Shown here piece after piece: positions 1 through 11,082 of a DNA stretch of 64,000 nucleotides (its first letter is position 1; the number at the start of each line of letters is the position of its first letter). The stretch is from Oryzias latipes (lineage: Eukaryota > Chordata > Actinopteri > Beloniformes > Adrianichthyidae), in NCBI RefSeq assembly GCF_002234675.1, contig NC_019859.2:36663960-36727959 (forward strand), in the 5' to 3' direction. Position numbers and translations under genes: made by a program. The notes under the pieces were generated by a model. The model made no database searches and had not been told where the DNA came from. It was given only the letters and a program-made list of their open reading frames with translations.

Positions 1-1616
1 GACCTGTCGGCAGCATCAGGGTCCTTGAGCAAATGTTGTGCCATCCTGTCAATTCATCATTTCCAGTTTAGAAAAAACTTGGTGTGAAGGACAGCTTCTG
101 TGACATGTACAATCCTCCCTACCTCCCCGAGTCGGTGTCCTTAAATCAGTCCTGCAGACTATTTACAACAGAGTCTTCCAACTCCTCATGCACATGAGAG
201 GGACGGTTACAACCACGGTGGTCCGGTGTGTCTCTGGTAAAGTCTGGCCGAATGCTTCAAGTTTGTTTTGCTTCTCCATGATTAACAGTTGATTCTTTCC
301 AAACTGAGCAACATTAGTTCGTAGAATCACTTAGTTCCAACTGTCCTTACAGGTAGACTGTCTGCAGGGGGAAAATGGTCAAACCTGTACGGGGCACTCA
401 GGAGACCCAGAGGAAATATCAAGGTGGTAGACGCTCACTGAACCCTTAGAGAGAAAAAAAATGCTTTTTCTTGTACGTTCTTGCCACGGCGACAGGTCGT
501 AGCGAACACTTCTACAACCCATAAGGGGGAATAGGTGAGACGCAGGCGTGTCGTACGGAGTTTTCTTTTTTTTTAACCTCCCCCCGACTGCACAAAGAGC
601 CCGTCATGCTGTTCATGTGATTCGTGCACGCTCCTTGCTGCAGCCTGACTGTTAAAAATGAGAAAATTAGACAACCAGAGTGTAGTTTGTGTGGATGTCC
701 TATGTATCACGTGCACACCACGTGCGTGCAGCAGTTGTGCGGTCAGTAAAGCGCCAGAACTCACAAGCGTAAGAAACTTCAATTATCATTAATACTTCAC
801 CATACACTTACCACACGCACAACAATGGTACGTTCCATTTTTATGATGTCCCTGGAGAGGGCCGTACGAGCCTTGAAGAAACTGAAAGACACACCTGAGC
901 TCACCTTAAGATGCAGCCGCTCCTCTCTATGACCCTCCACCCGGACGACCCAAGAGCATGTTGGACGGGCCAATTCCCTGTACGAGGTCATGTGACTAAG
1001 GCTTAAAACACAATAAAAGTTAAAAATATGTATATTTAAAAGTCTCAAATCCTTGCATGTGCATGCTACTGACTGTATAAGAAAACTGGACAGTGGCTCC
1101 GCCCCCCTGGCCGTCCAAACAGGAAGTATCTCAATATCCCATAGACTTCTATTAGTCAGAAGAACCATTCTGGCTCTGATACTTTTGTGAACACCTTCTT
1201 GATTTCATGATATTTTTTCTGTAGTTCAAGTTGTCCAAGTTATAAACTGACCAATCAGAGGCCTCAGTAATGTTAGGTGGAGTCACGTTAGGCGTTCCAA
1301 GTGTTTCCCACTTTAACTGGAAGGGGTGTGGTCTTCCAACATGCTCACTCCTGATTGGAGGAGTGATTGCCACAGAAATGTAGACTTGGACCAATCGCTG
1401 CTTACTGACGATTTTTGGCTTCAACATGGCGACAACTGCATCGTGAAACAATGGCGTCTGGAAATGGTAAACATAAACATGTGATGCTTCCATGTCCACT
1501 GGCCCATCAGGAACAACTGTGAATACTGAGCTCCAAACCTCTGGTCAGGACTTGGCAAACATTAAAATAAATGTTCTATGACATTGAAGCACAATATTTT
1601 CATGAAAAGGTGAATT
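1..1616. other. Intergenic DNA, no gene recognised
   Basis: No open frame here resembles a known protein and I see no splice-linked exon chain. The stretch around 1085-1500 has the look of an old interspersed repeat. A ~30-base piece at about 1146-1176 (TCAGAAGAACC followed by TTCTGGCT) recurs in smc3 intron 28 near 46,853-46,880 with few changes. Nothing else is supported. Confidence 0.5.
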
Positions 1617-1930
1617 TGTCAGGTGGGGGGGGGGGGGTAGGACCCAAAATGCAGAGACAGGAGGCAGGCGGTTCCATGTAAAAAGATCTTAATGCTAGAA
1701 ACAAAAGCGCTGGCGAACAGGGCAGCCAAACAAAACCAACTGTCGGTGTGACCAGGTAGACACGGAAGAAGACAATATGGACCAAAGCAGAGACAAGACA
1801 TGTAGACTAACGAGACACACGTGAAAACGATCAGCAGAGATTGGGAAGTCAAACTCAAAACTAAGACATGCAGGAAATCTTCAAAATAAAACAGGAAGCA
1901 AAGACTAAGGCAAAAAAAACCCAATCATGA
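1617..1930. repeat. Possible interspersed repeat with a G-run
   Basis: The segment starts beside a run of 13 G at 1625-1637. It continues as purine-rich sequence with short motifs (GACCCAAAATGCAGAGACAGGA and similar) of the kind seen at the ends of non-autonomous fish transposons. I recognise the style but not a family. No second copy exists in the window, so the call is tentative. Confidence 0.3.
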
Positions 1931-1990
1931 AAGAATTAAGTATATTCCCAAATAAATGTGAAACCTATGTTGCTCATATTGTTCCAGTAA

Positions 1991-2194
1991 CCCTTGTGCT
2001 ATCTTAGGCACTTTAACATTGGGAGTGGGGTCATCTAGACCCACTAGACAGTGCTCTGAACCTTTTTTCTTCAATGATTTGTGATCTTCACTGGTGTCCA
2101 TGGATTACATGAAATCTTTCCACCTTTATCCACCTTTGTCATGGTAGGGAGAACACGTCAATGGTCATCTTGACCCCATAGGATACCACAAGGG
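1991..2194 (+). mobile_element. MITE copy 1, CCCTTGTG termini
   Basis: A ~204-bp element begins CCCTTGTGCTATCTTAG and ends with the inverted counterpart GGATACCACAAGGG. The right flank is TTAA; the left flank is GTAA, a likely mutated TTAA. Two other copies occur at 6092-6293 (reverse orientation) and 15053-15264. All share an internal GGGTCATCTAGACCC palindrome and a CATGGATTACATGAAATC core. CCC-type termini and TTAA targets fit a non-autonomous piggyBac-like MITE. That family assignment is inference. Confidence 0.75.
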
Positions 2195-2199
2195 TTAAA

Positions 2200-5100
2200 T
2201 CTGTCTCACACACGTCTTTGAGGCTTAGCTTTGCTATAATGAGCTAAATTCTGCTGCTGATGTCTAATATAAGCAAAGATTGGAACTCTGGATACATTTG
2301 CTTTTACCAAGGATAAAGTCCCTTGAAGCAGCCTGACATCCAGGTTGTCCTCAACATTGACCTTCATGTAATATTAGGAGAATAAACCTGAAACAGAGAA
2401 TGGAGCGTCTTCGTTGACCATTGGCTGTCATCAGCACAACGGCAGACATCTGTTATTTTAAGATTTGGGAATCACGGTTGGGCTGTAATACAAACTTCAC
2501 AACTCAGTACAATAGAAAGACACATGAGTGTCACCCAGAAACCTTTGTGGGACAGTTAGAGACAACATGGTGATGCGAGGTGATGTCTTTCTGTTTCACG
2601 TGTCCCACTCAGCACATCCAAAGGCCTTCATGGCTCCACAGAGCGAACAGACTTCTGTTTGAGGGAGAATGAAGCCGAACAACAGAAAGAGGAAAGAATG
2701 GCTTACTTTCCCTTTGAAGGATCCAGCGCTCCTTTTCTTTGAAGCTTCATGGCATGAAGAGGAACAGTTTGAGGAAGTGGTGAGTCACGCCTCGCCTCGA
2801 AAGCATTTCTGTGCGTTTGTGCATCTGGGCGTTTGTTCATCATGTGTCACATGAAGCATCATGTCAGGATCACTTGCGGGAGGGAATACTAATCTTTCCT
2901 GTCTTGTAATGAACTTGCCCGCAGGTTTACCGGAGGCTGCATGGTTACTCACAGCTCTCCGGTTGGTTGATGACTGATCAGAATCCACTTAGACATGAAT
3001 GAGCATGTGCAAGGATAACAGCCAGAATCCCTGAGAAACCCAAAGAGCCGGTTTGGCCTCTAGTACAACATGAAGTGTTTCAAATGTGGAGTTTTGTGAA
3101 AAATAAACACGAGCTCCATCTTCTAGGACTCCATTTTTTCAACTGCAAATGTTTCGTTTATTTATTAAATCATTTTCCAAACAGAAAAATTCAGAAATCT
3201 GTTATCCTCCTATAGTAAATTCTCCATGTTCTAACTGTACTATTCAGAAGTGTTGTGTTGGAGCCGTGCAAGGACGTGAAGAGAGAACAGTTGTCGTTTA
3301 TGAGGAAGTCTGGAGGGACGGAGGTGAGATGTGCCGTGGGAGGGACAAAGGAGCTGGAGGGGGAAGTGGGGCTGCAGCTTTCACCTCCTTGTGTGTGACG
3401 GACAGACGGTAGATGACCTGCAGACCAGCAGATGTTTTCTGTGGTTAAACTTTTCCATTTCATTTGTTGATGACTTTTTGTTGGATCCCCATCAATCCTG
3501 TGAACAACTTTGACCCGTTACAGTCATTTATTACATATTTTTTTTATATATTTTTATTTTCTAATCATACATCACATCTTTGTCATGTGATTTATTGATA
3601 CTTAAGTATTCTTAATAAACTGAAACTGTGTTGGTGGCTAAATATCTGATAAAGGTTAGGAACCGGATAATGATAAACCATGTAATAAAAATGGTTAAGG
3701 TGGAACAGGGGAGGGATAATATAAGTCGGCTTCCTTATCCTAAGTTTGATACGTCTTTGTACGAATGAATAACTGCTGATTTTATTGTTTTGTGCACTAT
3801 TCTTGCTTTGTTTGCTTAAAATAAACCATTTCAAATCAAATCAAGTTTCAATTCGAAGCCCTAGCTTCGACAAACCAACATTTACGGTTGTGGGCTCCCT
3901 CCATGGGCCACTTCCAACCTGCTGTGCGCCGTGCTCAGCCAATCGGAGCGAGGAATGTGAGCCTCATTGGGAGACGGCATCATCGGGAGCCTCTTTCCAC
4001 AAACCAGGAAGCACCTGTGGAGCTAAGAGAAGAGGAAGGGGGAGCGGGTTGCATGTCTTGTTAAAGGGAACCTATTGTATGTGGGGGGATTTTTACGTCA
4101 CGTGACAAGAAGGGGCATTCCTAAAAGGAAATGCCTTGAAAAAAAAATAAACCATACAAGTGTGGTCTGGACAGCAGTCATTGTTTAGAGCCTAAACACA
4201 CAAATGCCTCAGAGAAGGAGAAGACTCGCTTCTGTTTGTTTGTTGTTTTCTAGAGTTTCCATTTGACGCTTCGGACAAACAATGAGAGAATGGGAACTTT
4301 ATCAATTGAGAAGCTGATTGGTAAAGTGGTGTAAACCGGTGTAACCAGAAAACTTGATGTACTACCTTAGTGCTAGCAGTGTTGAAATGTTTCTAGGAAA
4401 AATGGAAGATTTGCTCAAATGTCTCTGACACAAACTAAACACCTTTGCAAAGGTTAAGTTAGATCAAACTGCAACACCAGAGTTCTGACATCTACAGGAG
4501 GAGAAAGGACCACAGAACGGTTGTAGGATGTGTTTTGCAGTTAGCGGTAGGAAACGTTCAGACTTTGTGAGCTACATTTATTTACATGTGTAGTTTTTAA
4601 CCTTCTTTTGTGGACCATGTTTCACCTCATTGACAGAATCTCAATTATCAAAAGGAGATCTAGAAACCAGAGCCTTTGCACTGGTGACCTGGACACACGT
4701 CACAGATTTAAGCCAGCGTGGGCCACAGTCACATTTGGTTATGTGGTGGACCTGCAGGATTCTGCACCTTTTCTTCCCGCATTATTGGCTGCACGGGTTC
4801 CTGATGAACTGAGTTAATCCAGCTGGAGTGACACAATATATGGATCATTAATGCAAGAAGCAAAGACAAAGAGAAGCAGAAAAACTGGAGGAAAATGGCA
4901 GAGAAACCAAGTGAGAGTCCACTGCAGTTCTTTACAGCTGGCACTAACAACCCATGTTATAAAAAAGGCTGGGAAATGGACAATGGGCCTCCCCTGTCAT
5001 CATCTGTGATGTCACTAGCCCAGATTAGACTGGGCCATATGGCACGTTGCCTGCTGTGACCTCTAATCCTCTGCAGCCATCCAGGCATCTCTCCTCTGAA

Positions 5101-6085
5101 CTCCAGTCTGGGTATCTGTCTATTCACCCATCACTTTGTTTGCTTTACATTCTCTTTTTTGGTCGACCTGAACGTCTGTTTACATTTGTTTTGCTCATCT
5201 CTGTTTTTCCAGCAGATGTGCAATTAAGAGACAACAAGAAACATTTTTGGTAGTAAATGTTAATGAAGTTTCTAGTAAGAAAACGTACTGTGATCAACTT
5301 TGGATCTCTGGTTTTTGTTGATAATTGAATCAGTTTTGAATGTGTTCCATGACAGTGAGTGCATAAACTCCAACGTTGGGCCCTGCAACCTCATTCTACG
5401 GACATCAGCGTCGGTCATATTGAAGGGGTGGAGAAGCGGACATTTTTAGACGCAACAAGTAAAGAGAGAGTCAAAATAAAAAAATGGGGCACATCAAAGC
5501 TGATTTCCACTAAAGAGTTGCACACGTGCAGCAGCATTCCTGCAAACACAAAGACTCTCAGCTGTATGCAGCGCTCACATCACCGAGTGTTGAAGGGAGG
5601 AGCGTAAAGTCCTGCTGACTCTGCAGTACTGAAGAAAACCGACTCCCCTACATGTGGGAGTCCGTGGGTAAGTGTGGGTTTGGTGGTGACCTTGGAGAAC
5701 ATCGAGTGCCCGACTGCACAGAGGCATCCGTGAAGGTCTGTGGACGAAGACATGAAGCAAGTCAAAGGCAAACATGAGGCTTCAGGACTCTGAGCTTCAC
5801 GGTTGTAAACACATGGACATCCTAGACACCTCTTTGCATTCAGCCTGTCAAGACAGTTTGGGGCAAATCTTTTCCGTTCCAGCAAATCCATTAAGACGCT
5901 GGTCTGGAGGAATTCGGTTACGGTCATTCGTTCCAGTCTGACCTGATAGCTGCTCCAGCAACACTCTTCCAAAAAGGGAAGAAACTGATTCACCTGCAAC
6001 TTCCTACAACAGAACATTCTATGTATTCACATAATTCAACTTTCAGGGAATACAGATTGGAGGTGGGCAAACTACAGCACGAGGG
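2200..6085. other. Intergenic DNA, no gene recognised
   Basis: This AT-rich stretch has only short chance open frames. None shows a domain or neighbouring splice sites that build a gene. The non-repetitive block at about 4990-5080, with a CCATATGG and TGATGTCA-like motif, could be regulatory. That cannot be shown without a cross-species comparison. Confidence 0.4.
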
Positions 6086-6091
6086 CGTTAA

Positions 6092-6293
6092 TCCTTGTGC
6101 TATCTCATGACCCCCCCTTCCATTGAGGTGTTCTCCCTACCATGACAAAGGTGGATAAAGGTGGAAAGATTTCATGTAATCCATGGACACCAGTGAAGAT
6201 CACAAATCATTGAAGAAAAAAGGTTCAGAGCACTGTCTAGTGGGTCTAGATGACCCCACTCCCAACGTTAAAGTGCCTAGGATAGACCAAGGG
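6092..6293 (-). mobile_element. MITE copy 2, flanked by TTAA
   Basis: This is the same ~202-bp family as at 1991-2194, in the opposite orientation. Exact TTAA lies on both sides (6088-6091 and 6294-6297). This is the clearest evidence for TTAA target-site duplication in the family. The left end reads TCCTTGTGCTATC, one change from the other copies. It has no coding capacity. Confidence 0.8.
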
Positions 6294-6789
6294 TTAACCT
6301 ATTAAATGTAGCCCCACCAAACTGAAATAAATGACACTGCTGATCCTTATCAGTATCATTTTCCCTGTGATTCTGGTTTCTCCCCGTGGATGCTCCTCTC
6401 TTTTTCAGGTGCAGAAAGTTATTCTGCATTTAAGATTTGTTGTTTTTCTGACCTTCTGGGTTTTCTGAGTCGACAGTCATTTTTCCCATCTTTTCAACAC
6501 CACATGAACACAGCGTTTCTCTAAGTTTCTGTTTTTCTCTAAAGAACATCAACCTATTGGTTCACGTGGCACAAAAACAAGAAAGCAAAGCTCCAAAATG
6601 TTCTGTTTCAAAATACATAGATTCATTTTCAACCACACTAGAGCATATTTTTGTCCAAAATCCATGTTATTTCTATCTCTAATAGGGTGGATTGCCAGAT
6701 AGCTCAACGTATTTGTTCCTATTAATTTCTATTCAATTTTAGAACCCTTTGTGGCCCACGAGTCTAAAAGTTAGCCCACCCCTGATTTA

Positions 6790-7718
6790 GATTCAGGTTC
6801 CACAGTTTTGGGTTCCAGCTCATAAAACCCACATAAACAGAATTTCAAAAGATTAGAAAACTGGAGAAATCTGCCTAAAATCTGCAGGACATGGATGTTT
6901 CATCATTAAGTTGTCTCAGTTGGGTTCATATGAGCATCACAGACCCCCTCCATAGTCTGGGTGAGCCACTGATGCTCCTCACTAAGGAGGCTGGCTGTGT
7001 CCGAGCAGATCCACAGAAAGTCTGATGGAAGGACAAATGTTCAGGAGAACAGACGACCGTGGACTTCAGTGGATCGTGAGAAGGACAAGATTCAAGACGC
7101 TGCAGACCTCCAGAAAGACTGGAACCAGGAGGAGGAACAGCTTCAAAAACCACATTCAGGAGACGGGCTCCAACCGTCGGGTTCCTCGGGTCGAACCACA
7201 ACCGAGGAAATGTCTCAACTGGACTGTTGGCCAGAGGTCCGAGGTCCTGTTTTCTGATGAAAGTGAGTCTTTCTTTTGGGAATCGAGGGTTTGGAGGAAG
7301 ACTGGCGGGGAGCAGAACCCGAGCTGCTGCAGCTCCAGAGTGAAATCTCCACAGTCAGTCAGGATTTGGGCTGCAATGTCCAGCGCCGGTGTTGGTAGAC
7401 TAGAATCCAGAACCACTGCAACAGTCTAGAATGTTCTAGACTTCAGGATTCCCTCTGCTGTGGATCTGGATGGAGATGCAGGTTTCAGCTTCCAGCAGGA
7501 CCTGAACCCTGTCCAGCCTGTTGGAGACGGGCATTTATTTTGAAAATACTTTATTTTGATTGACTTGATCATAATCTTTGTCTTTTTCTTTTTTCAAAAA
7601 CGGAGAAGTAAACAGGGATTTTTCCACAGAATTCTAATTTCCTGAAATCCCGTTTTTGTGGGTTTTATGAGCTGGAACCACAATTTATGTCAAAAGAAAC
7701 CACAGTAGGTCCTGAATC
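6790..7718 (+). mobile_element. Degenerate Tc1/mariner-type transposon
   Basis: A ~929-bp element with long inverted ends. The left end starts GATTCAGG and contains CCAGCTCATAAAACCCAC near 6822. The right end carries the reverse complement of these and finishes CCTGAATC. A TA dinucleotide flanks each side (6788-6789 and 7719-7720), the expected Tc1/mariner target duplication. The interior encodes a broken Tc1-like transposase (see 6997-7530). The element is dead: stops and frame changes break the reading frame. Confidence 0.8.
6997..7530 (+). pseudogene. Tc1-like transposase remnant
   Basis: Conceptual translation gives a decayed Tc1 transposase. In order it shows a helix-turn-helix-like stretch with RTRFKTLQT, then LNWTVGQRSEVLFSDES (the family's W-x(n)-VLFSDES catalytic block with its Asp), then VWRKTGG, then a degraded IWAAMSSAGVGRL corresponding to the V-W-G-C region. 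After a frame break comes FQQDLNP, matching the second catalytic block. Stops and shifts rule out activity. The DES and QQD blocks in the right order are typical of Tc1 elements in fish. Confidence 0.75.
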
Positions 7719-7721
7719 TAT

Positions 7722-9890
7722 ATTCTATGAGAGATCAATTCTTGAATGGAATTGTGGAGAAGAGTACACTTTTCCATGATGTTCTTTGGTTCTGTACATG
7801 GCCATAAAGTTTCTGTCAGTGTTACAGAGATCCGGTCAGATCAGTGTTGCGTGTTCATCTACAACATGCATGTTCTGCATGTGCAGCCTCTCTTCTCACT
7901 GAGTACTGAGCTTCATCCTTAACATGCTGTCTGTGGATCTGCAGGCGTGTCATTGGGACACATGGACGCTTCTTTTTGATTATTCTGCATTTGACGTGTT
8001 TTCTTCTGCTTTGTTTTTTTCAGTTCCACATCTAAAACCTCAAAAACATATGGAGTATGTGGAGATGATGTTGAGATGTTTTTTCAGAAAATTCCAGAAA
8101 GTGCTGCAGTGAGGGCAGAAATAGGGAAGTGTGTTTGTTTGCTCGTCGTGTGAGCCCACAGTGTGACGCCTAAACCTGCTAATTCACTTGGCCGATTAGG
8201 CTTAGCTGCAGAGACATGCTGGAGATTGTCAGGCTGGTTCACTGGCCTATTCATAGCAGCAAGCGGAAGTAAGAGGTCACTTTCGTCAGCTACTTTGTCT
8301 GATCCCTTCCTGAGCTCTTTGTGAATGAATGTTTATTACACATTATCGTAAAACGCTACAGTTTAACTTTAGGGTAAATTGCGCGTTTCGTTTTTTGTCC
8401 CAAAATGTAAAATTGTGCAACGGCTTGGTTTCCTTTATCAGTAGATGGTTGCTCAGATACTCCTCATAAATGCTGCAGGGGGGTCATGACATGATCCGCG
8501 GTGGTACAGAGGTTTGCATCATCACTTCAAAACAACAAAGGTCTTGTTTTAAACCAGACTAGGTCCTTCCGCTGTGGAGTTTTTGGATTTGCCGAGAGCA
8601 TGTCTGTGTTCTAACCCCAATAGTCCCAAAGCACGGTTCATGAACCAGAGAGAGTTTATCAATTGCACCGTTGGGTTGGTGGTGGTAAACCTCTGGACCT
8701 GATCGTGTGATGGACTAGGAAACCTTCCAGGATCCATTCTACTTTTGTCCACAAAGGCTGGTCATACGTGAATATGGGTGGAAAAAGTTTTGGTCTTTAC
8801 ATGAAATTCTCACAGATGTATCACGAACAAAATATGTAAAAACCACAGAAGAACAAACCACGCAAAGAACACGTAAACCAACGTGGAACATGAACCGATG
8901 ATTGTTGTGCTGTTTCTCTGCAATTCATTAGTGATTCATCAGGTTCAAATCACGTAATTTAAACGTGATCTGTGCGCCGCATACGCAATATAAAGTTATA
9001 CATCTGTGGTTCATGCATGACAAGTCTGTTAAACAGACGTGGAACGGTCAACACAACATTTGTGTACGCATCTCTCATAAATCACACACCATTGCATGGG
9101 ATTTACATAATAATTACGTATAAACTGCATAATTCTCAACCCATCAAAAATTTTAAACATCTCAAATCTGAATTCACGTAAAGACCCGTCGGCCGAAACC
9201 CTCGACAGACATCTGCACACATTGGCGAATGATGAACGCAAGAAACACGCATGAATGACGTTTATCACGCGTGGATCAGGAAAGAGCGACATTTCCCACC
9301 AGGAAAAAGTGCAGACATGTGCTGTGTGACACGGCCGCTACAGCTGGGTTCGACTTCAACCATGTGACTCCAATCTTGAGGAAAAGGCTTCTTAAAAAAT
9401 TAAGATTCATTTTCATTTTTGAAAAAACTATTAGTTTCTTTATAACAGTTTTCTTTTTCTCACGAAAAACGTTTTCCTGTTTAGAAAAACCGAGTCAAAG
9501 AAAGGAGGATGTGACAAACTCCTGTTGTTTTTTAATGTTTTCTCAACATATTTGGATGTCAGAAACAAACTTTAGGGCCGGGATGGAAACATTTTGTTTT
9601 TCTATCTCCACCATATTTATCAAAGACGTTCTCCTGATGGGGCTCTCTTCAATGAAGTCAACTGCAGAGGCATACAGCCAGTTTATTTTAATGAATAAAT
9701 ATAATACAAGCCAATGAACGGACAATCATGACTTCATTGTTTTGGTACCTTGATGCTTTAAAAAAATCTTCTGTGTTTAAGTGAATAGTTAATATATTAA
9801 AGCTCAGCATCAAATGGTTGGGGCTGTGAATGAAGATTTTCCTTTTATCCACACCTTTTCAGGCACTTTATCACTTTCTGTTTATCATGT
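7722..9890. other. Intergenic DNA, no gene recognised
   Basis: No gene found. The part at about 8760-9290 is unusually rich in ACGT, TTACGT and CGTAAA-like words, suggesting an old interspersed element, but I see no matching termini. The 148-residue open frame at 9271-9717 is Phe/Lys-rich low-complexity translation without domain features. Confidence 0.4.
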
Positions 9891-9959
9891 TTATTTAAAA
9901 TGTTTACTTTGAAAATGAATTAACACAATGATCTCACCCCGCCAGCCAGGCCAAGAGGG

Positions 9960-10135
9960 TCCCATACGTTTATGGGCAGACTGTGTGGCCCCCAATGGGT
10001 TTGTCTGCAGCTCCCATGGTGGCCCCACTTGTGTTTGTCCACACGGCTTAAGTGGGCACTCAGTGGGCTGGAGCTCGCCACGCCAGCCAGCCGCCAGCAC
10101 AGCGAGCTCCAGCGGCTGGCTGGCTGGGTAGTCCC
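9960..10135. repeat. GC-rich inverted-repeat patch
   Basis: The block is much more GC-rich than its surroundings. GCTGGAGCTCGC at 10069-10080 is inverted as GCGAGCTCCAGC near 10100. The adjacent GCCAGCCAGCCGC is inverted as GCGGCTGGCTGGC, giving nested hairpin potential. The preceding GGCCCCCAATGGGTTTG and GGTGGCCCCACTTGTG words resemble a widespread minisatellite-like fish repeat. I see no gene function. Confidence 0.45.
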
Positions 10136-10279
10136 ACAACATGTGAAAGCGGGTGATAGACTGATCATCACTGATGTGTCTATTGTCTGGAGGTCACGAG
10201 GTCATTGGGCTTTTATTTCCATTTCTTTTTTGTATTTAGTTTTCCTTTCTTTTTTTTCTTTGTCTTTAAATTAGCTCTC

Positions 10280-10405
10280 TCTGGTGTGTAAATCTGCAGA
10301 ATCCAGAGTGAAACCTGTAGATAAAGATGGGTAAATGTGCAGAATCCAGAGTGAAACGTGGATTTTTCGGTGTGTAAATCCACAGAATCCAGAGTGAAAC
10401 CTGCA
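10280..10405 (+). repeat. Three tandem ~45-bp repeats upstream of dusp5
   Basis: The core GCAGAATCCAGAGTGAAAC, preceded by GTAAAT, occurs three times (cores near 10297, 10341 and 10385) with ~44-45 bp spacing. The third copy has CACAGAATCC. The repeats sit 300-430 bp upstream of the dusp5 start codon, so they could affect the promoter. That is untested inference. Confidence 0.75.
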
Positions 10406-10520
10406 CAGAGAGGTGCAGCAGAAACAGAAGACATGCTGTGAGTCATGGCTGAATCAAACACACCGCACCAGGTTCTTGTTTACCACAGTAGAGGGCGGAG
10501 TCTAAACGGAGTCATGGACG

Positions 10521-10718
10521 TGGGCGGGTTTTTCCTAAGACAGCGGTGTCCATATATGGTTCGTGACGTCAGACGCCGGAGGTTCCATTCAGATAAAACT
10601 GCTCGGCCGGAATCCCCTTGAAGGAGATGTAGGCACAGACGCTGCAGGCCGCTCGCTCCCCCGTTCCCCGTTAATTCCGGTTCAGTGTCAGGCAGGACAG
10701 CCACTTCCGGACGGCAGC
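10521..10718 (+). promoter_or_regulatory. dusp5 proximal promoter with CArG box and CRE
   Basis: A perfect SRF site, CCATATATGG, lies at 10550-10559. Five bases later comes a perfect palindromic CRE, TGACGTCA, at 10564-10571. ETS-type cores are close by: TTCCT at 10532 and CACTTCCGG near 10702. Human DUSP5 is an ERK-inducible immediate-early-type gene, and SRF plus ETS-family cofactors are the usual route for that response. The site pair therefore fits feedback induction by ERK with a cAMP/CREB input. The transcription start is not determined; an AGATAAAA at about 10591 is a weak TATA candidate. Confidence 0.7.
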
Positions 10719-11082
10719 ATGAAGGTGAGCAGCATCGACTGCCGACGGCTGAAGAAAATCCTCAGGAAGGAGCGCGGGAGCTGCCTCATCGTGGACTGCA
10801 GACCGTTCTTCTCGTTCACGAACTCCAACATCAGAGGCTCCGTTAACGTCAATCTGAACTCGCTGGTGGTCCGGAGGTCCCGGGGAGGGCCGGTGCCTCT
10901 GCAGTTCGTCATCCCGGATGAGAGAGCCCTGCTCCGCCTCCGGGAGGGGAGCATATCGGCGATCGTCGCCCTGGACGAGCAGACGTCCCACTGGCAGAAG
11001 CTGAAGAAGGACAGCGTGGCCCAGATCGTCATCAACACGCTGTCGCATGTGTCCAGCGGGACCAGCGTCTGCTTCCTCAAGG
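10719..11082 (+). CDS. dusp5: dusp5 coding exon 1
   Basis: Residues 1-121 plus one base. Starts MKVSSIDCRRLKK, as DUSP5 proteins do, and holds most of the rhodanese-like domain and the arginine docking motif. The donor is GTCAGC at 11083. A frame reading past it continues only into intron sequence. Confidence 0.95.

Noticed and set aside
9271-9717. 148-codon frame, Phe- and Lys-rich
   Set aside because: Low-complexity AT-rich translation with no similarity I recognise.
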